In this document: positions 45,219 to 56,085 of the stretch, in pieces
How positions within the stretch are numbered: the stretch's first letter is position 1
How the letters are laid out: every line of letters begins with the position of its first letter
Assembly: GCF_034190915.1 (NCBI RefSeq)
Contig: NW_026947486.1
Location: 18,812,001-18,876,000 of the forward strand
Direction: 5' to 3'
DNA from: Cavia porcellus
Lineage: Eukaryota; Chordata; Mammalia; Rodentia; Caviidae
DNA: 64,000 bases
Translations under genes and position numbers: made by a program
Notes under the pieces: model-generated
What the model was told of the DNA's origin: nothing
Seen by the model: only the letters and a program-made list of their open reading frames with translations
Databases searched by the model: none

Positions 45219-45703
45219 TGTCGATGTCCGCTCCCGGCCGGCAGGAAGGACACACGACATAGTCTGGTAGTGGACAACCTTTTCTTTTTATTTTCCTTCT
45301 CCGTACAGCCTGCCCTGGGTTCTCCCAGCTGAAGCCTCCTTTGGTCCGCTCCCCGCGGCTCCTTTTGTGCTTCAGTCTGCCCCAAAGCCTCTACCGGTCC
45401 GCTCTCCGCGGCTCCTTTTGGGCTTCTACTTCCGGGCTTCTACCTGGCTTCTACTTCCGCCCAGGGGTGGCACCGGTATATATACGGGTACAGTGTCCAA
45501 TCATGTTAAAGTAAGCAAGGCAAGCTGATTGGCTAACATCATCAGTTGCCAGGCAGACTATATTGTTGAGCGGGTTGTTTACGCGGTAAGCAGGAAACTA
45601 ACATATTCGATGGGAGGGGTAATCTACCTCAGGCCTCACTCTTTACTACAGGCCTCACGTCCGCCAAGTGAGGCGACCGGGCTCGGGGCTGCGGCTCCCA
45701 ACA
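45219..45703 (-). repeat. 3' LTR of ERV 2
   Basis: 485 bp. On minus it starts tgttgggagccgcagcc and ends ggagcggacatcgaca. Contains tatatata and an AATAAA signal. Matches 50198-50682 except for two neighbouring substitutions around 45291-45296. Confidence 0.97.
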
Positions 45704-45717
45704 TCTCCCCCTTTTTT
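45704..45717 (-). promoter_or_regulatory. Polypurine tract of ERV 2
   Basis: On minus aaaaaagggggaga directly abuts the 3' LTR. Confidence 0.92.
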
Positions 45718-46198
45718 ATTTTTTATGAATGTGCGCATCGTAGCCCTTCCTGGACTGGGTGCAGAGGCTTATGCCCTATGTGTAGGCCCACCGTAGGTCC
45801 TTGGCTTAGACCCTGGTCGGCCGTCCCATGGTCTGCCAAGGCCCTGAGGCCCTCGTCCTTTTTTTAGGGCCAGGCACAAACTGGACGGAACCTGGATGCA
45901 CACAAGCTTGCACTCATTTTCTCTCCGTAAAGAAATCCCCTCGGAGAGAAATTTAGACCTGGGCAGCATCTAACAGTCCAGCGGCTTACGTGCAGGATGG
46001 GGTAGGGCCTGGCTTAGGTCGAGTCGTGCTGGGGAGGCACGCTCTTACCCGTCATTGACTCATCTACCCTGCTATGTATTGTCACCTTATGGAGGAGAAT
46101 GAGGGATGCCCGCCATATCTAGACTCGGTCGTGGGCCAATTGAGCAAGCCATGCATATGCCTGAGGATCTTCTTGTCCATTTTGGGCTACCGCTATTT
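45718..46198 (-). other. ERV 2 3' untranslated segment, env absent
   Basis: About 480 bp between the pol stop and the purine tract. No envelope surface, furin-site, fusion-peptide or membrane-anchor segment can be read in any minus frame. This is the arrangement of env-less intracellular elements. Confidence 0.7.
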
Positions 46199-47562
46199 CT
46201 ATTCATCTTGTTGGTTGGTCTGTGATGGATCTCCAGTAGGGCAGGTCTGATCTTCAGTCGAGGGCTTTGTTGCCCGTGTCAGTCTCTCCGGTATCCACAG
46301 TGGTTCTCGTCCCGGTTCCTGTGGGAAAACACAAACCGCGCCTCGGTTCCAGCTGACCACTGGATCCGGGCCCATCCATTGTCCTGTCAGGACATCTTTC
46401 CACTTCACCCACCCTTTATGGTTGGGGGAAGGGTTGCAGTGCTCCACAGCTGGGGAGCGATTATCATTATTTAAATTTAAAAAATTGTGTGTGAATAGTG
46501 CCATGGATAATCGTGCCTTTGGGGCCAGGCCTTGGCCTACTCCCCCTTTTTGTTTTTGTAAAATTTCTTTGAGGCTTCTATGAGCCCTCTCAATGATTCC
46601 TTGACCTTGGGGATTGTATGGGATACCATGTTTTAATTGAACCTCCATCATTTTGCAGAACTCATTGAAAGCTTTGCCTATATAGGCTGGTCCATTATCA
46701 GTTTTTAATATCTTTGGTTTGCCCCATGCGGCCCAAGCCGCCAGGCAATGATTGATCACATTAGACACTTTTTTACCTGTTTCTGTTGTTGCAAATATGA
46801 CGCGAGAACAGGTGTCTGTGGAAACATGAACATATTTAAGAGTCCCAAACTCCTGTATATGTGTGATGTCCATCTGCCAAACATCACCAGGGATCAAACC
46901 TCGAGGGTTTACTCCCATCGGTATGGCAGGTTTGTATGTGGCACAGGAGTCACATAGTCGCACGATATCTCGTGCATCTGCTCTAGAAACATGGAAATGG
47001 TTTGCTAGTGTCCTGGCACTGACATGAAACTTATCATGGAAGGCACGGGCTCGCTCGATTGGTGTTAGTAAGGTAAAAATCCATAACGGGCGAGTGGCAG
47101 TATCAGCAGCCGCATTCCCCTGTGCCATAGGCCCTGGCAGGGATGTATGTGCTCTTATGTGGGTGGTGAAGACCTTATGGTGCCTGTTTTGAAGCAATGT
47201 CTGGATAGACAGGAACAGCTCTCTAAGATCTATAACATAAACTGGCCAGGACTGAGGGATGGCTGAGAGAGCTGGCAGCCCCCTCTGGACCGCCCCCAGG
47301 GACTGCATCTGCGCGTTGACCGCCCTTAGATCATGGAGCAGCCTCCACTTGCCAGACTTTTTTTTAATTATAAAAATGGGGGTGTTCCATGGGGAGGTTG
47401 ACGGCTTAATATGTCCTAATCTAAGTTGTGTACTGACTATTTCTGACAAGGCTAATAGCTTCTCCTTAGGCAGGGGCCACTGAGGTACCCAAACCGGATC
47501 ATTTGATTTCCAGGTGATTTTGATCGAAGTGGGTAGGAGAGCTTCTTCAGCGGCCCCTAAGA
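46199..47562 (-). pseudogene. pol: ERV 2 pol: truncated RT fused to integrase
   Basis: The open frame from the internal ATG at 47449 gives 416 residues, and it stays open upstream to the pro-pol frameshift site. Residues 1-80 are the start of reverse transcriptase up to motif A (YVIDLRELF, Asp74). Residues 84-120 are the very end of RNase H (GNAAAD). The rest of RT, including the YxDD loop, and nearly all RNase H are gone through an in-frame deletion. Integrase follows: zinc site H138, H142, C166, C169; catalytic D194 (WQMDITH), D251 (KTDNGPAY), E287 (GQGIIER), with D251-E287 spacing of 35; then a C-terminal domain. Integrase looks intact; polymerase activity would have to come from elsewhere. 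Confidence 0.92.
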
Positions 47563-48455
47563 AAAACCCAATCCTTGCCTACCTTTTTTGTTCTCTACTG
47601 GTATTGGGGATGTCCGACCCTGCAGGGCAATGCCCAAGCCTTTGCCGGGGGTATATTCCTGGTTCCTGAGTATATCCTTAGCCTGGGGGGAGCAGTTTGA
47701 CGTAAGCGTGACATCCATCTGAGTGAGGATGTCCCTTCCCCATAGAGACACTGGCAACTGCAACACAAACGGTTGGAAATGGCCCTGATGACCCTCCTCA
47801 TCGCACCAGAGCAGGGTTGAAGCACTAACCTGAGGAGCTGACACCATCCCCAGGCCCTGCAGCGTGTTATCTGCAGTGTTGGTGGGCCAGTTGGAAGGCC
47901 AATCCTTTCTGGAGATAATGGAACGGTCAGCTCCTGTGTCTAGGAGCCCTGTTATATTTTTGCCATTGACCTTAAGTGAGAGCATAGGCCTTTTACCAAG
48001 TGTCATATGGAGTCCCTCAAAGACTTCCCCTGAGGAACCGAAACCTTGACTTTCTCTAATTTTCTGCTTTGAGGGAAATCTCTTGTGGAGACTGGGGAGC
48101 AGCAAGAGCTGCGCTATCTTGTCTCCTTTATTGATTACCATAGTACCCACAAGAGATTGAACCATAATTTTAATATGTCCTGTGTAGTCTGAGTCTATGA
48201 CCCCCGGGACTACTGTGAGACCCCGAAGGGCCGTGGAGGATCTCCCGATCACCAGACCCACGGAATTTTTGGGTAACGGTCCCTTAAAAGTGGTTTCAAC
48301 CACTTGAACACCCATATCAGGCACTAATATAAGTCCTGAGGCGACACTGAGGTCCACACCTGCTGACCCAGGGGTGGCCCTTGTTGAAGGCTGCCACCCT
48401 GAGCTGTCCTGTCTCTGGGGCGGGGGCCCGCCTGTAAAGGGGGCCCCCTCTGGCC
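47557..48455 (-). CDS. pro: ERV 2 pro: dUTPase-protease-G-patch
   Basis: Uninterrupted frame; from the ATG at 48357 it is 266 residues, but translation would enter upstream by frameshift from gag, so dUTPase motif 1 (TPGSAGVDL) lies before that ATG. dUTPase motif 3 is residues 52-62 (GVIDSDYTGHI) and the glycine-rich motif 5 is GFGSSG (105-110). Aspartic protease: LLDTGADRSII (catalytic Asp140) and GRDIL (207-211). A G-patch-like glycine-rich tail (238-265) ends at the stop 47557-47559. Such fusions occur in betaretroviruses and intracisternal A-type elements. All catalytic motifs appear intact. Confidence 0.93.
47563..47569 (-). promoter_or_regulatory. Probable -1 frameshift site, pro to pol
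   Basis: On minus G_GGT_TTT in the pro frame, one codon before the pro stop. It fits the X_XXY_YYZ rule, and the -1 frame continues into pol. Confidence 0.8.
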
Positions 48456-49998
48456 GTTTTTTGGCTCTCTAGCATCTTGTCCACAAATACGGTTGCCCTG
48501 AGCATCAAAGACCGACCTACACTCCTCAGCTTTGTGTGATTTCTTCTTGCATCGCCCACAAACATATGGTTCTTCATTCCTAGGACGAGGCCTAGCATCT
48601 GCATTGTTTGGGCAATGACGTTTAATGTGTCCTGGCTCCCCGCAGGCAAAACACCCTTTAGCCTTACATTCCCCTTCTAACCCGCGAGGTCCCCTCTGCT
48701 GTATAGCCGCGGCCAGGAGAGCAGCCACTCCCGAGTTGGAGAGCGGCTCCCCTATCTCTCTGCATATCCTAATCCAGGCATTGAGGTCCTTGTTCTTATG
48801 AGGAGCTATCGCTGCCTTGCACTCCTTTGTACACTGTTCGAAAATCAGCTGCCTTACCAGCGGTCGAGCCACTCCCGGATCAGAAAATATCTTATTGGCA
48901 GCATCTTGCATTCGGGCCACAAAGTCAACAAATGGCTCTGTGGTACCCTGAATTATTTTTGAAAGACACAAGGAGGCTGTTCCCGCACCACTTACTTGCT
49001 TCCAGGCGCGGAGTCCTATGGCATTGATTTGCTCATAGACAGCGCCGGGGAACTGGGTCTGGTCATCAGCGTGCCGACCTTCTCCCATAAGCATTTTTTT
49101 GTTCCACCCCCGATTTCCCCGATTGGCGTTTTTTTCAGCCTGCTCTGCAGAGAACTCTGCATACCAGGCTCGCCAATCCAGGTAACTACCCGAGGGCAGA
49201 CAGGCCTTTGCCAGCTGAATCCAGTCCGCGGGGGTGAGGGGCCCAGAAGACAGATTCTCCAGCATGGCAATGGTGTAAGGCGCAGTCGGCCCAAAGGTTG
49301 TAACTGCATTTTTAAGTTCTCTAATCTGCTTTATCTCAAAAGGCTCCCATACATTGCGTCCCTGGCCCATAGCTACTTGTACAGGAAATATCTCGTAGGG
49401 GCCACTATCTATCCCAGGTGGATGTACCTCATGAGACAAGCGTCCCCCCTGCCAAAGCCGCCTGTAAAAATACCGACGCGCCGGCGGCGGAGCATAAGAC
49501 GGCGGCCGTGATTGGGCGGAAAATGGGGGCCCGTGCATCACTTCCTGTTCTGGCGAAAGGGGGGGGGGCTCCCAGGCGGCCGCCTCGTGGCGAGGGATCG
49601 CCTCCGGGAACGGCCCCCAGGGTGGGGCGGAAGGCTTTGCCTCCCTCTCGCGCCGGGGCGCACTCAGGAGCTCTCTACTCCTCCGCAGACCAGGTTGAGC
49701 AGAGCGCAATTCGCGGCGCGACGCTGGAAAAGAACCCTGCGACTCCTTATTGAGCGACTTAGGCTCCTGACAGCTCTTTGGCCTCCCTGCCATTCAACTT
49801 TCCCTCGTCCTCGGAGTCAGACGACTCCGAGGCTAGAGCCCCGTCCTCCTCCTTAGCATCCTTGTTCCCCTTGACAGACACCTCTCGGGAGCTCCCTGAC
49901 TGGGCCTGCTCAGATACCCTGCGTACTTTTGTAAGCTCTTGAGAGCTTTCTCCACAACCACCCTCGCTCTTAGTGCCGCTACCTAGCATGTTTCCCAT
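48324..49998 (-). pseudogene. gag: ERV 2 gag with one frame break
   Basis: An ATG at 49998 opens a 79-residue frame (matrix-like start, MGNMLGSG) that stops at 49759. The main gag frame (489 residues, 49793-48324) overlaps it in another phase, so one frameshift lies near 49760-49795 or the 5' part is a separate short product. The main frame has a PPSY late-domain-like motif (97-100), capsid with a major-homology-like IIQGTTEPFVDFVARMQ (280-296), and two CCHC knuckles, C381-C394 and C412-C425. The rest is open to its stop. Confidence 0.9.
48456..48462 (-). promoter_or_regulatory. Probable -1 frameshift site, gag to pro
   Basis: On minus A_AAA_AAC in the gag frame (codons 444-446), the same heptamer type as used between gag and pro in mouse mammary tumour virus. 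GC-rich self-complementary sequence follows (ggggccccc, then ggcgggcccccgcc), suitable for a hairpin or pseudoknot. Confidence 0.85.
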
Positions 49999-50177
49999 TT
50001 TTTAATATGTTACTCACCGCGTGAGGCCCAAGGAATCTGCCACTTACGCGTGAGCCTGAGGGGAGTCTAAAAGCCCTGTAGGTGCGCGCCACCCAGAGCC
50101 CAGGCTTATCCCCAACTCACCTGTCTCGCAGCTCTGTACTGGAGCGTTGTCCACTTCCACGTCGCGGGGGTGATCAG
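49999..50177 (-). other. ERV 2 leader
   Basis: About 180 bp between primer site and gag, the expected location of packaging signals. No individual signal can be identified by eye. Confidence 0.6.
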
Positions 50178-50195
50178 TCCCCGGGCGGGCCTCCA
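50178..50195 (-). promoter_or_regulatory. Primer binding site of ERV 2, tRNA uncertain
   Basis: On minus TGGAGGCCCGCCCGGGGA starts two bases after the 5' LTR. The first nine bases match the 3' end complement of a tRNA ending in GGCCTCCA (threonine-type); the rest does not match well. It is neither the usual lysine nor the phenylalanine site. Confidence 0.6.
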
Positions 50196-50197
50196 AA

Positions 50198-50682
50198 TGT
50201 CGATGTCCGCTCCCGGCCGGCAGGAAGGACACACGACATAGTCTGGTAGTGGACAACCTTTTCTTTTTATTCTTCTTCTCCGTACAGCCTGCCCTGGGTT
50301 CTCCCAGCTGAAGCCTCCTTTGGTCCGCTCCCCGCGGCTCCTTTTGTGCTTCAGTCTGCCCCAAAGCCTCTACCGGTCCGCTCTCCGCGGCTCCTTTTGG
50401 GCTTCTACTTCCGGGCTTCTACCTGGCTTCTACTTCCGCCCAGGGGTGGCACCGGTATATATACGGGTACAGTGTCCAATCATGTTAAAGTAAGCAAGGC
50501 AAGCTGATTGGCTAACATCATCAGTTGCCAGGCAGACTATATTGTTGAGCGGGTTGTTTACGCGGTAAGCAGGAAACTAACATATTCGATGGGAGGGGTA
50601 ATCTACCTCAGGCCTCACTCTTTACTACAGGCCTCACGTCCGCCAAGTGAGGCGACCGGGCTCGGGGCTGCGGCTCCCAACA
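50198..50682 (-). repeat. 5' LTR of ERV 2
   Basis: 485 bp with the same ends as the 3' LTR. TATA-type tatatata at 50456-50463, AATAAA (as tttatt) at 50266-50271, and a CCAAT-like box on minus near 50507. Confidence 0.97.
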
Positions 50683-52330
50683 CATGGTAAGCGCCTCGCA
50701 TAAGGATTTTATCAAAATGGTCATGATACCTAGGAGTAATTCTCTTTTCCATGATTTCTCAAACAAGTACTAAGTTGTACAATGCATCTCTGAGATGCCA
50801 CTTAGCAGAAATACTGTTAAATATCATGTCCTGCCCATGACTAAGTGATGATAGTCAGCAGCTCACCACTGACTTATAAAGGCAGCCTGTTACTCCACAT
50901 GCTTGGATGAAAGTACAGATATAAATAAACATGCAAGGTAGCAGTTATTTGCACTATGCTGTTGGTGATATCATGAGAAAAGATCTGGTGAAACTAGCAT
51001 CTCTGCCTGGATGAACTTGAGAGTTAGAAATCTACAGTGCTGTGATAGAGGATTTTTGTCACAAGACCTAAGACCAGAAAGCATGGTTGCAGTTATTAGT
51101 GGTGGGGCATCTCGAGTGGTGAGGGAAACATCTGGTTTCATAATATTCTTTGTTAAAGGAGCCAAACACTCAGTTAGTCATGGTCATTTTTATTATACAT
51201 CGAGAAGCTCTGGGGCCAAAGATATAGCTCAACAGTGCAACACCTGCCTGGCAAGTTCGAGGTCCTGAGTTTGATTCCCAGTACCCCTCCCCCAAAAAAG
51301 AGCTAAATAAAAAATAAAGAAGCCCTTTGGAGGGGCCAGGTGGGGGGTGGGAATACACTATGGCTCATGTACTTAATTTTTGACAGTGGCAAGCACTTCA
51401 TGATGAGGTTCAGGAACAGTATAATGCTTTACTTCTATATAATAATGTCTGGTGGCTGAACAGAGTCCTGGAGAGATGTGTAGCTTGCCTGGGTGAAATA
51501 ATGCAGTCAATGAATGAAAAGAGGCAGGAATACCCACAGCTTGCCTATACAGCGTGGCTAAACAACTTCATGTAAAAAAACACATTTTGCACTACTCTTT
51601 AATGTACTGAGTAAAAATCTACAAGGTATAGGGGAAATAGCAGAAAGGATGTTTTATGATATCAGTGCATTTGAGATAAAACTAGGTAGACCTTGAAAGG
51701 GCAGCTGAAATATTTTCCAAATCTAAAAACGCATTTAGAAAATTCTACATTTTCTGACAATCTTATAAGCCATGAGGCAATCTACAAGGAATCTGCTAAC
51801 ATTGTAGCAGCTGAAACCGGGAATTTCGGGAAAAGATTTTTACAGTTTCATAGGATGAAGATGACCCTGTGTTTTCTTACTTCTACAGATAAAGCAACAT
51901 TTGAAGAATTTGATCTTTTCTGCTGACACTGGTTAGATTTTGGAAATCTGGAAATGGAGCTACTGAAATTTCAAGAAAGCTCTACAGGGAAAAATAAGTT
52001 CTATGATCTGCATGCGACACTTAAGAAGATAGAGAAGAGACTGTGACAGGATGACAAAGGACAGCACACTTGGTAGCTCTGAAAATGAAATCCTTAAAGT
52101 GTGAAATTCTCTGCCAAATATTTAGAAAGCCAATGATAGCACTTGGGATTGCTTTTCTTACTTTATTTGGACCATCTTGTACTTGTGAGCAGTCGTTTTC
52201 AGCTTTGAATGATACCAAATCTGATACAAGAAACAGACTAAGAGATGACATGAGTGCTCTCAAGGATTTCCAAATTATCGGCATGTATATAACTGCAAAG
52301 GCCAGAATTAATTATGCAAAATTATGACAA
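50683..52330 (+). pseudogene. hAT transposase, middle and C-terminal parts
   Basis: 50690-50830 continues the sentence broken by ERV 2 at 45218. 51380-51570 encodes a LHDEVQEQYNALLLY then WWLNRVLERC-like catalytic-region segment. 51693-51926 is a 77-residue frame, and 52070-52327 (85 residues) is the hAT C-terminal dimerisation region (LTLFGPSCTCEQSFSALND, then NRLRDDMSAL). It is most like the GTF2IRD2/FAM200/ZBED group. Frameshifts and an ID SINE at 51215-51300 disable it. Confidence 0.8.
51215..51300 (+). repeat. ID SINE within the hAT element
   Basis: ggggccaaagatatagctcaa, gaggtcctgagtttgattccc, then an A-rich tail. Confidence 0.8.
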
Positions 52331-52399
52331 ATGCAACCTTTTGTCTTTCAAAAAGAGCAGTGTATATTATGGAAAGCTCTGTTGTTGATTTTTGTGTGT

Positions 52400-52620
52400 T
52401 TGTTCGGTTGGCTTTTTTGATAAGGTCTCCCTGTGTAGCCCAGGCTGGCCTCAAACTCACAGAGACCCTCTTACCTCAGCCTCCCAAGCCACTGAAATTA
52501 CAGGTGTGTGCTACCACACTCAGCTTATTATTATGTGTTCTTTTGGTACCAGGAATGGAACCCACAACCTTGCACTTGCCAGGAAGACACTATGCAACTG
52601 AGCCATATCTCCAGCCCCTT
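52400..52620 (-). repeat. Reversed B1 and ID SINEs in the hAT 3' end
   Basis: 52415-52528 reversed B1 (gtctccctgtgtagcccagg, cctcagcctcccaagcc). 52540-52620 reversed ID (tggtaccaggaatggaaccc, caactgagccatatctccag). Confidence 0.85.
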
Positions 52621-52799
52621 GCTATTGTGTTTTTAACACAAAAGGTATCATGAGTTTTTCCTGAACTACAACCTTAGTATTCAGGTTTAATTTCACTTTA
52701 CCATAAGTAAGTTGGTTTTAGGTTGCAGTTTCAGCATTCAGTAAAACAGCCCGCCATCACTGACCTAGAGCCTGGACAGTGGAGTGTGTGGGACACAGA

Positions 52800-54500
52800 C
52801 AGCACTAATCCTTGGGAAGTATGAGGCAGAGGGCATAGAAAAGCCCAAACAATGCTAGAGGAGGCAAAGTAAGTGGGTACAGGAAATAGAGAGATGGCTG
52901 TGGAGGGAGAGGCTGGTACCAGGGATCTAAAAGGCTGGGGGGAGGGTTGCAGTTAGCTCTGAGGGAATAATGAGGACAGGTATATGTGTGTGTGTGCATG
53001 GGTGTGAGAGTGTGTGTGTGAGTGTGTAGACACAGTAAGACAAATGAGGAAAGAGATGAGAATGAGATGGTGATAGGAGAGTGAAGACAGATGAGAAGAG
53101 ACAGAAATAATGGGATCGATAAGAGGGTGATAAACGAAGGGACAGAGAGACAGAGGTGGGGACACAAAACAAAAATTTAAAAAGCCAAAGACCAAACTAA
53201 TGGTGTAGCAAAGTGGTGAAGTGCTTGCCTGGAATTGTTGAGGTCCTTGGCACCATTCCCAGCAACATACAGATAGACAGAGACAGATAGACAGACAGAT
53301 ACACACACACACACACACACACACACAAGAAAACAAAGGAAAGAAAAAGACAAAGAGAGTACAAGAAGAGACAGGTGAAGACAGAGAGTCACTGACGCTA
53401 TCTGGAAGAAACAGGCTTCAGGGGTCCTGAGGACTGGCACTGGGCACGTTGGTCACCTCTGTGGACACTGGTCCAGGGCCTCAGCAATGTCTCTCAGTAA
53501 GAAAGGAGTGAAACAAGAATTACTGTGCCTCGGGAGCCCAGATGAGGGAAAGGTGGAATGGGAGAGAATAAAAACCTCAGTCAACAGGACTCCTAGGAGA
53601 AACCATGGTTCCTGTCCCTCGTCAGTGAGGAACAATATAGCCTATATACTTTGGGGATTTAAGGTGTATGCAACGTTTATCCACTATGCCCTCAAGTTCA
53701 CATAGCCATGGTAGAACAACATCATTCAGAGCTGACAAAGCACGTAACAGAAGACTGAGACTATCTAAATAAATAAAGGTACATAGGGAGAAAGTGAAGA
53801 CTAATAGCAGGATCTCCTAAAAGTACATGATGGGTGTGGGCAGGAATGGGGGGTTACATTTCTTTTGGCCATACTAGGGATTGATCCCTGGGTGTTCACA
53901 CTGAACCTGCAGAGAATTGAAAGGATTCTAATTATTATCCCCTGAAATGTGTGAAACAATACACATAGAAGTTTAAGTTTCTTGCACAATATAGGAGTCA
54001 GCAGGCAACTTCTAAAAGCCTGCCCCTGCCCCTCCCCCTATCCCATCCAAGCCCACCCAGCAATGTCAAGTCCTTCTATATCAGCTGTGTCCAATCTGGG
54101 GCCAGAGATCCTAAATGGGTAGGATCACAAGCCTACAAATTTGTAAGCTTTGCATACTGTCATATGATCCTTAGTGATATAATTTGTGATTCATTTGGTC
54201 ATTCTTGGAGCTTACACGTTGTAGATAGCAATGGAACTGCTTAGTCCAGAGAGTATGCAGAGCAGTGCTAACTCTACCTATGGGCTCTCCACACAGTAAA
54301 TGAAAACCCTTCTGTACCAGAGGTTTTCTGTAATTGTAGTGCTTGCTGAGGAAAGAAGATATCATGGATCACAGGGTTTCCACCTTCCTAAACATGTGCA
54401 GGTATAGTTGCAACTTTATTTTCAGCCAACATAAATACATTATCTGCAAATTTTCAAATGAAATGTGGAGGTTGCCTGCATATATTCAACTCAAAGAAAA
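52800..54500 (+). repeat. Diverged duplicated block, copy 2 (first part)
   Basis: Colinear with 33890-35700. Includes an ID SINE (53190-53275), an (AC)n run (53300-53328) and gtgtg/gaca simple sequence. Similarity stops near 54500 and resumes at 59040, so the intervening element is an insertion. Confidence 0.65.
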
Positions 54501-55724
54501 GCTTGATCAGAGAAAAAACAGTAGAGCAGTGAGTGCCAGAATCTCAACTTCTCTAGGACTAAGCACTTACAAGTCCAGAAAACAACAGCTTGGAGAAGAA
54601 CGAAAGTGAATGGAGGGCTCATGGGCACCACAAGGGAATGACAGAGCAGATGAAAATAGGATTAAGTGATATAGAAGAAATAGCTCTTGAGCCAAGTGGC
54701 ACCAGAGTGTGAAGGTATGTGGCAGCCCACTGCAAGGCAAGAAAAACAATTTCTCTGCATGCAGAGAAATGGAGACCTGACTTAGACCAGGAGACTCTTA
54801 ATGCAATTGGAGGCAGCGGTGAGAACAGGAGCCACTGTCACCAGCAATCTCCCAGAGTCAAGGTTGCTGAGAGACAGTGGAGCAGAAAGACACAGTGGCA
54901 CAGAGTAGAAGCAGGGAGCAGGGCTGCCATTTTACTTAAAAAGGCTGGAACTTTGCTTGCCCTGGAACAGGCCCAAGGTTGCTTCACTGCCAACATCCCA
55001 GAGGGGACTGAGGAAGGGGCAGTCTAGTCACAGTGGTCTGCAGGCAGTTGGACAGCAGACTGGGGCGGGGGAATTCCACTGAGAGACAGGGATTCAGATC
55101 ACCTAGACTGCCCCAACTATGGCCAAAAGCCAGATTTATCCCTACATACAACAGACAGAATGCTCACAGTGGCCCCTTGTCCCCACCATTAACAGATCTC
55201 TATATTTAGCACTGTTCTGAGTGCGAACAGCAGTTGGTCTTGCAGCATGAACAAAGACACCCTACCTGGAGTTTTGCTCCTTAACACGAATCTGAGGAGG
55301 AAAGAAACCACAAATCCAAAACAGGTGAAGTTTTTTCCCCCTAGTCTTTATTTCACTGTTCTATTTTTGTCCTCTTTTATTCTTAGTATACTTTAAAATT
55401 TTTTTCCTTTGGTTTTCACTCTTTGATGTATTCTTCTTTCTATACATTACTCCCCACAGTTTTACTCAATTATTTTACACTATTATTTTGTGTGTGTGTG
55501 TGTGTGTCTGTGCTTTGCCTATGCTTACTTACCTTTTTGTTTCCTCCTAATACAGCATTTACAGGGTAGGAGAACTCTCCTTTGTTCATTTATACTGCCT
55601 CCTGTTTTTACCCAGACCTCCCTGCCTGACCTCTTGCTCCCATGTTGTCTTTATTCTGTTTTGCTTTTCTCCACTCTCTACATTTAGACTCCCTTAAACT
55701 TTTTCTCTACCATTTATACCAAGT

Positions 55725-56085
55725 GTCTTGGTTACTTTTCCCTCGTTGTTGAGGCAAAAATACCTAATGTCCAAAATTAGGGAAGGGAAGGTTTATTTCT
55801 TACAGTTTTGGAGGTTTCAGTCCATACTCAGCTGGCTCCAAGCAGGATGGAATGGCAGGGCTCCTATAAATCAGCAAGAGTGAACTACACAAAAGAGAAA
55901 AGACATGCCTTCTTTCTGCCCTTACACTATATGTGGGCTCCGCCCCTGGGTGGGTGCAGCACTCACATTGCCAATACCAGCACTAGACAACAAACCAATC
56001 ACAAATGCTAGAGTTAACCATGTCCATGATTGCATGAGGCTTGGGGGATGCATTCCAAACACAAACCATAACACCAAGCATAGAA
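55725..56085 (-). repeat. MaLR-type LTR, antisense
   Basis: tgtcttggttacttttccc start on plus (reversed LTR end), gtttcagtccatactcagc, and ends with ggggatgcattccaaacac. Confidence 0.75.

Larger units (their letters stand above)
45213..50688 (-). mobile_element. Endogenous retrovirus 2, young, env-less, RT-deleted
   Basis: A provirus-like element on minus (45219-50682, 5464 bp) with a 6-bp duplication, catggt, at 45213-45218 and 50683-50688. Both LTRs are 485 bp and differ at two positions found on reading. Order on minus: LTR, primer site, gag, pro (dUTPase-protease-G-patch), pol (RT start fused to RNase H end, then integrase), purine tract, LTR. There is no env: only about 480 bp separate pol from the purine tract. 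Frames rather than stops dominate, so it inserted recently. Confidence 0.96.
43859..52770 (+). mobile_element. hAT (Charlie-type) DNA transposon with nested insertions
   Basis: The element spans 43867-52762. An 8-bp target duplication, acctaggg (43859-43866) and acctagag (52763-52770), fits hAT transposition. The ends CACTGGTAGCAAACTT and, from the right, CAGTGATGGCGGGCTG are diverged inverted repeats. Transposase-like protein pieces lie in order on plus: a BED/zinc-knuckle-like N-terminus before the ERV and catalytic and dimerisation regions after it. Insertions: SINE 44225-44320, B1 45015-45128, ERV 2 45219-50682, ID SINE 51215-51300, B1 and ID 52400-52620. Without ERV 2 it is about 3.4 kb. 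Confidence 0.85.

Noticed and set aside
48996..49511. 171-residue plus-strand frame within ERV 2
   Set aside because: It is the antisense shadow of gag.
2796..53275. tRNA genes at the many GCTCAGTGG...GGTTC segments
   Set aside because: All have SINE bodies, A-rich tails and often target duplications. None forms a full cloverleaf in a unique context.
52805..53440. Overlapping Cys/Val- and Leu/Ser-rich minus frames
   Set aside because: They are translations of TG and purine-rich simple repeats.
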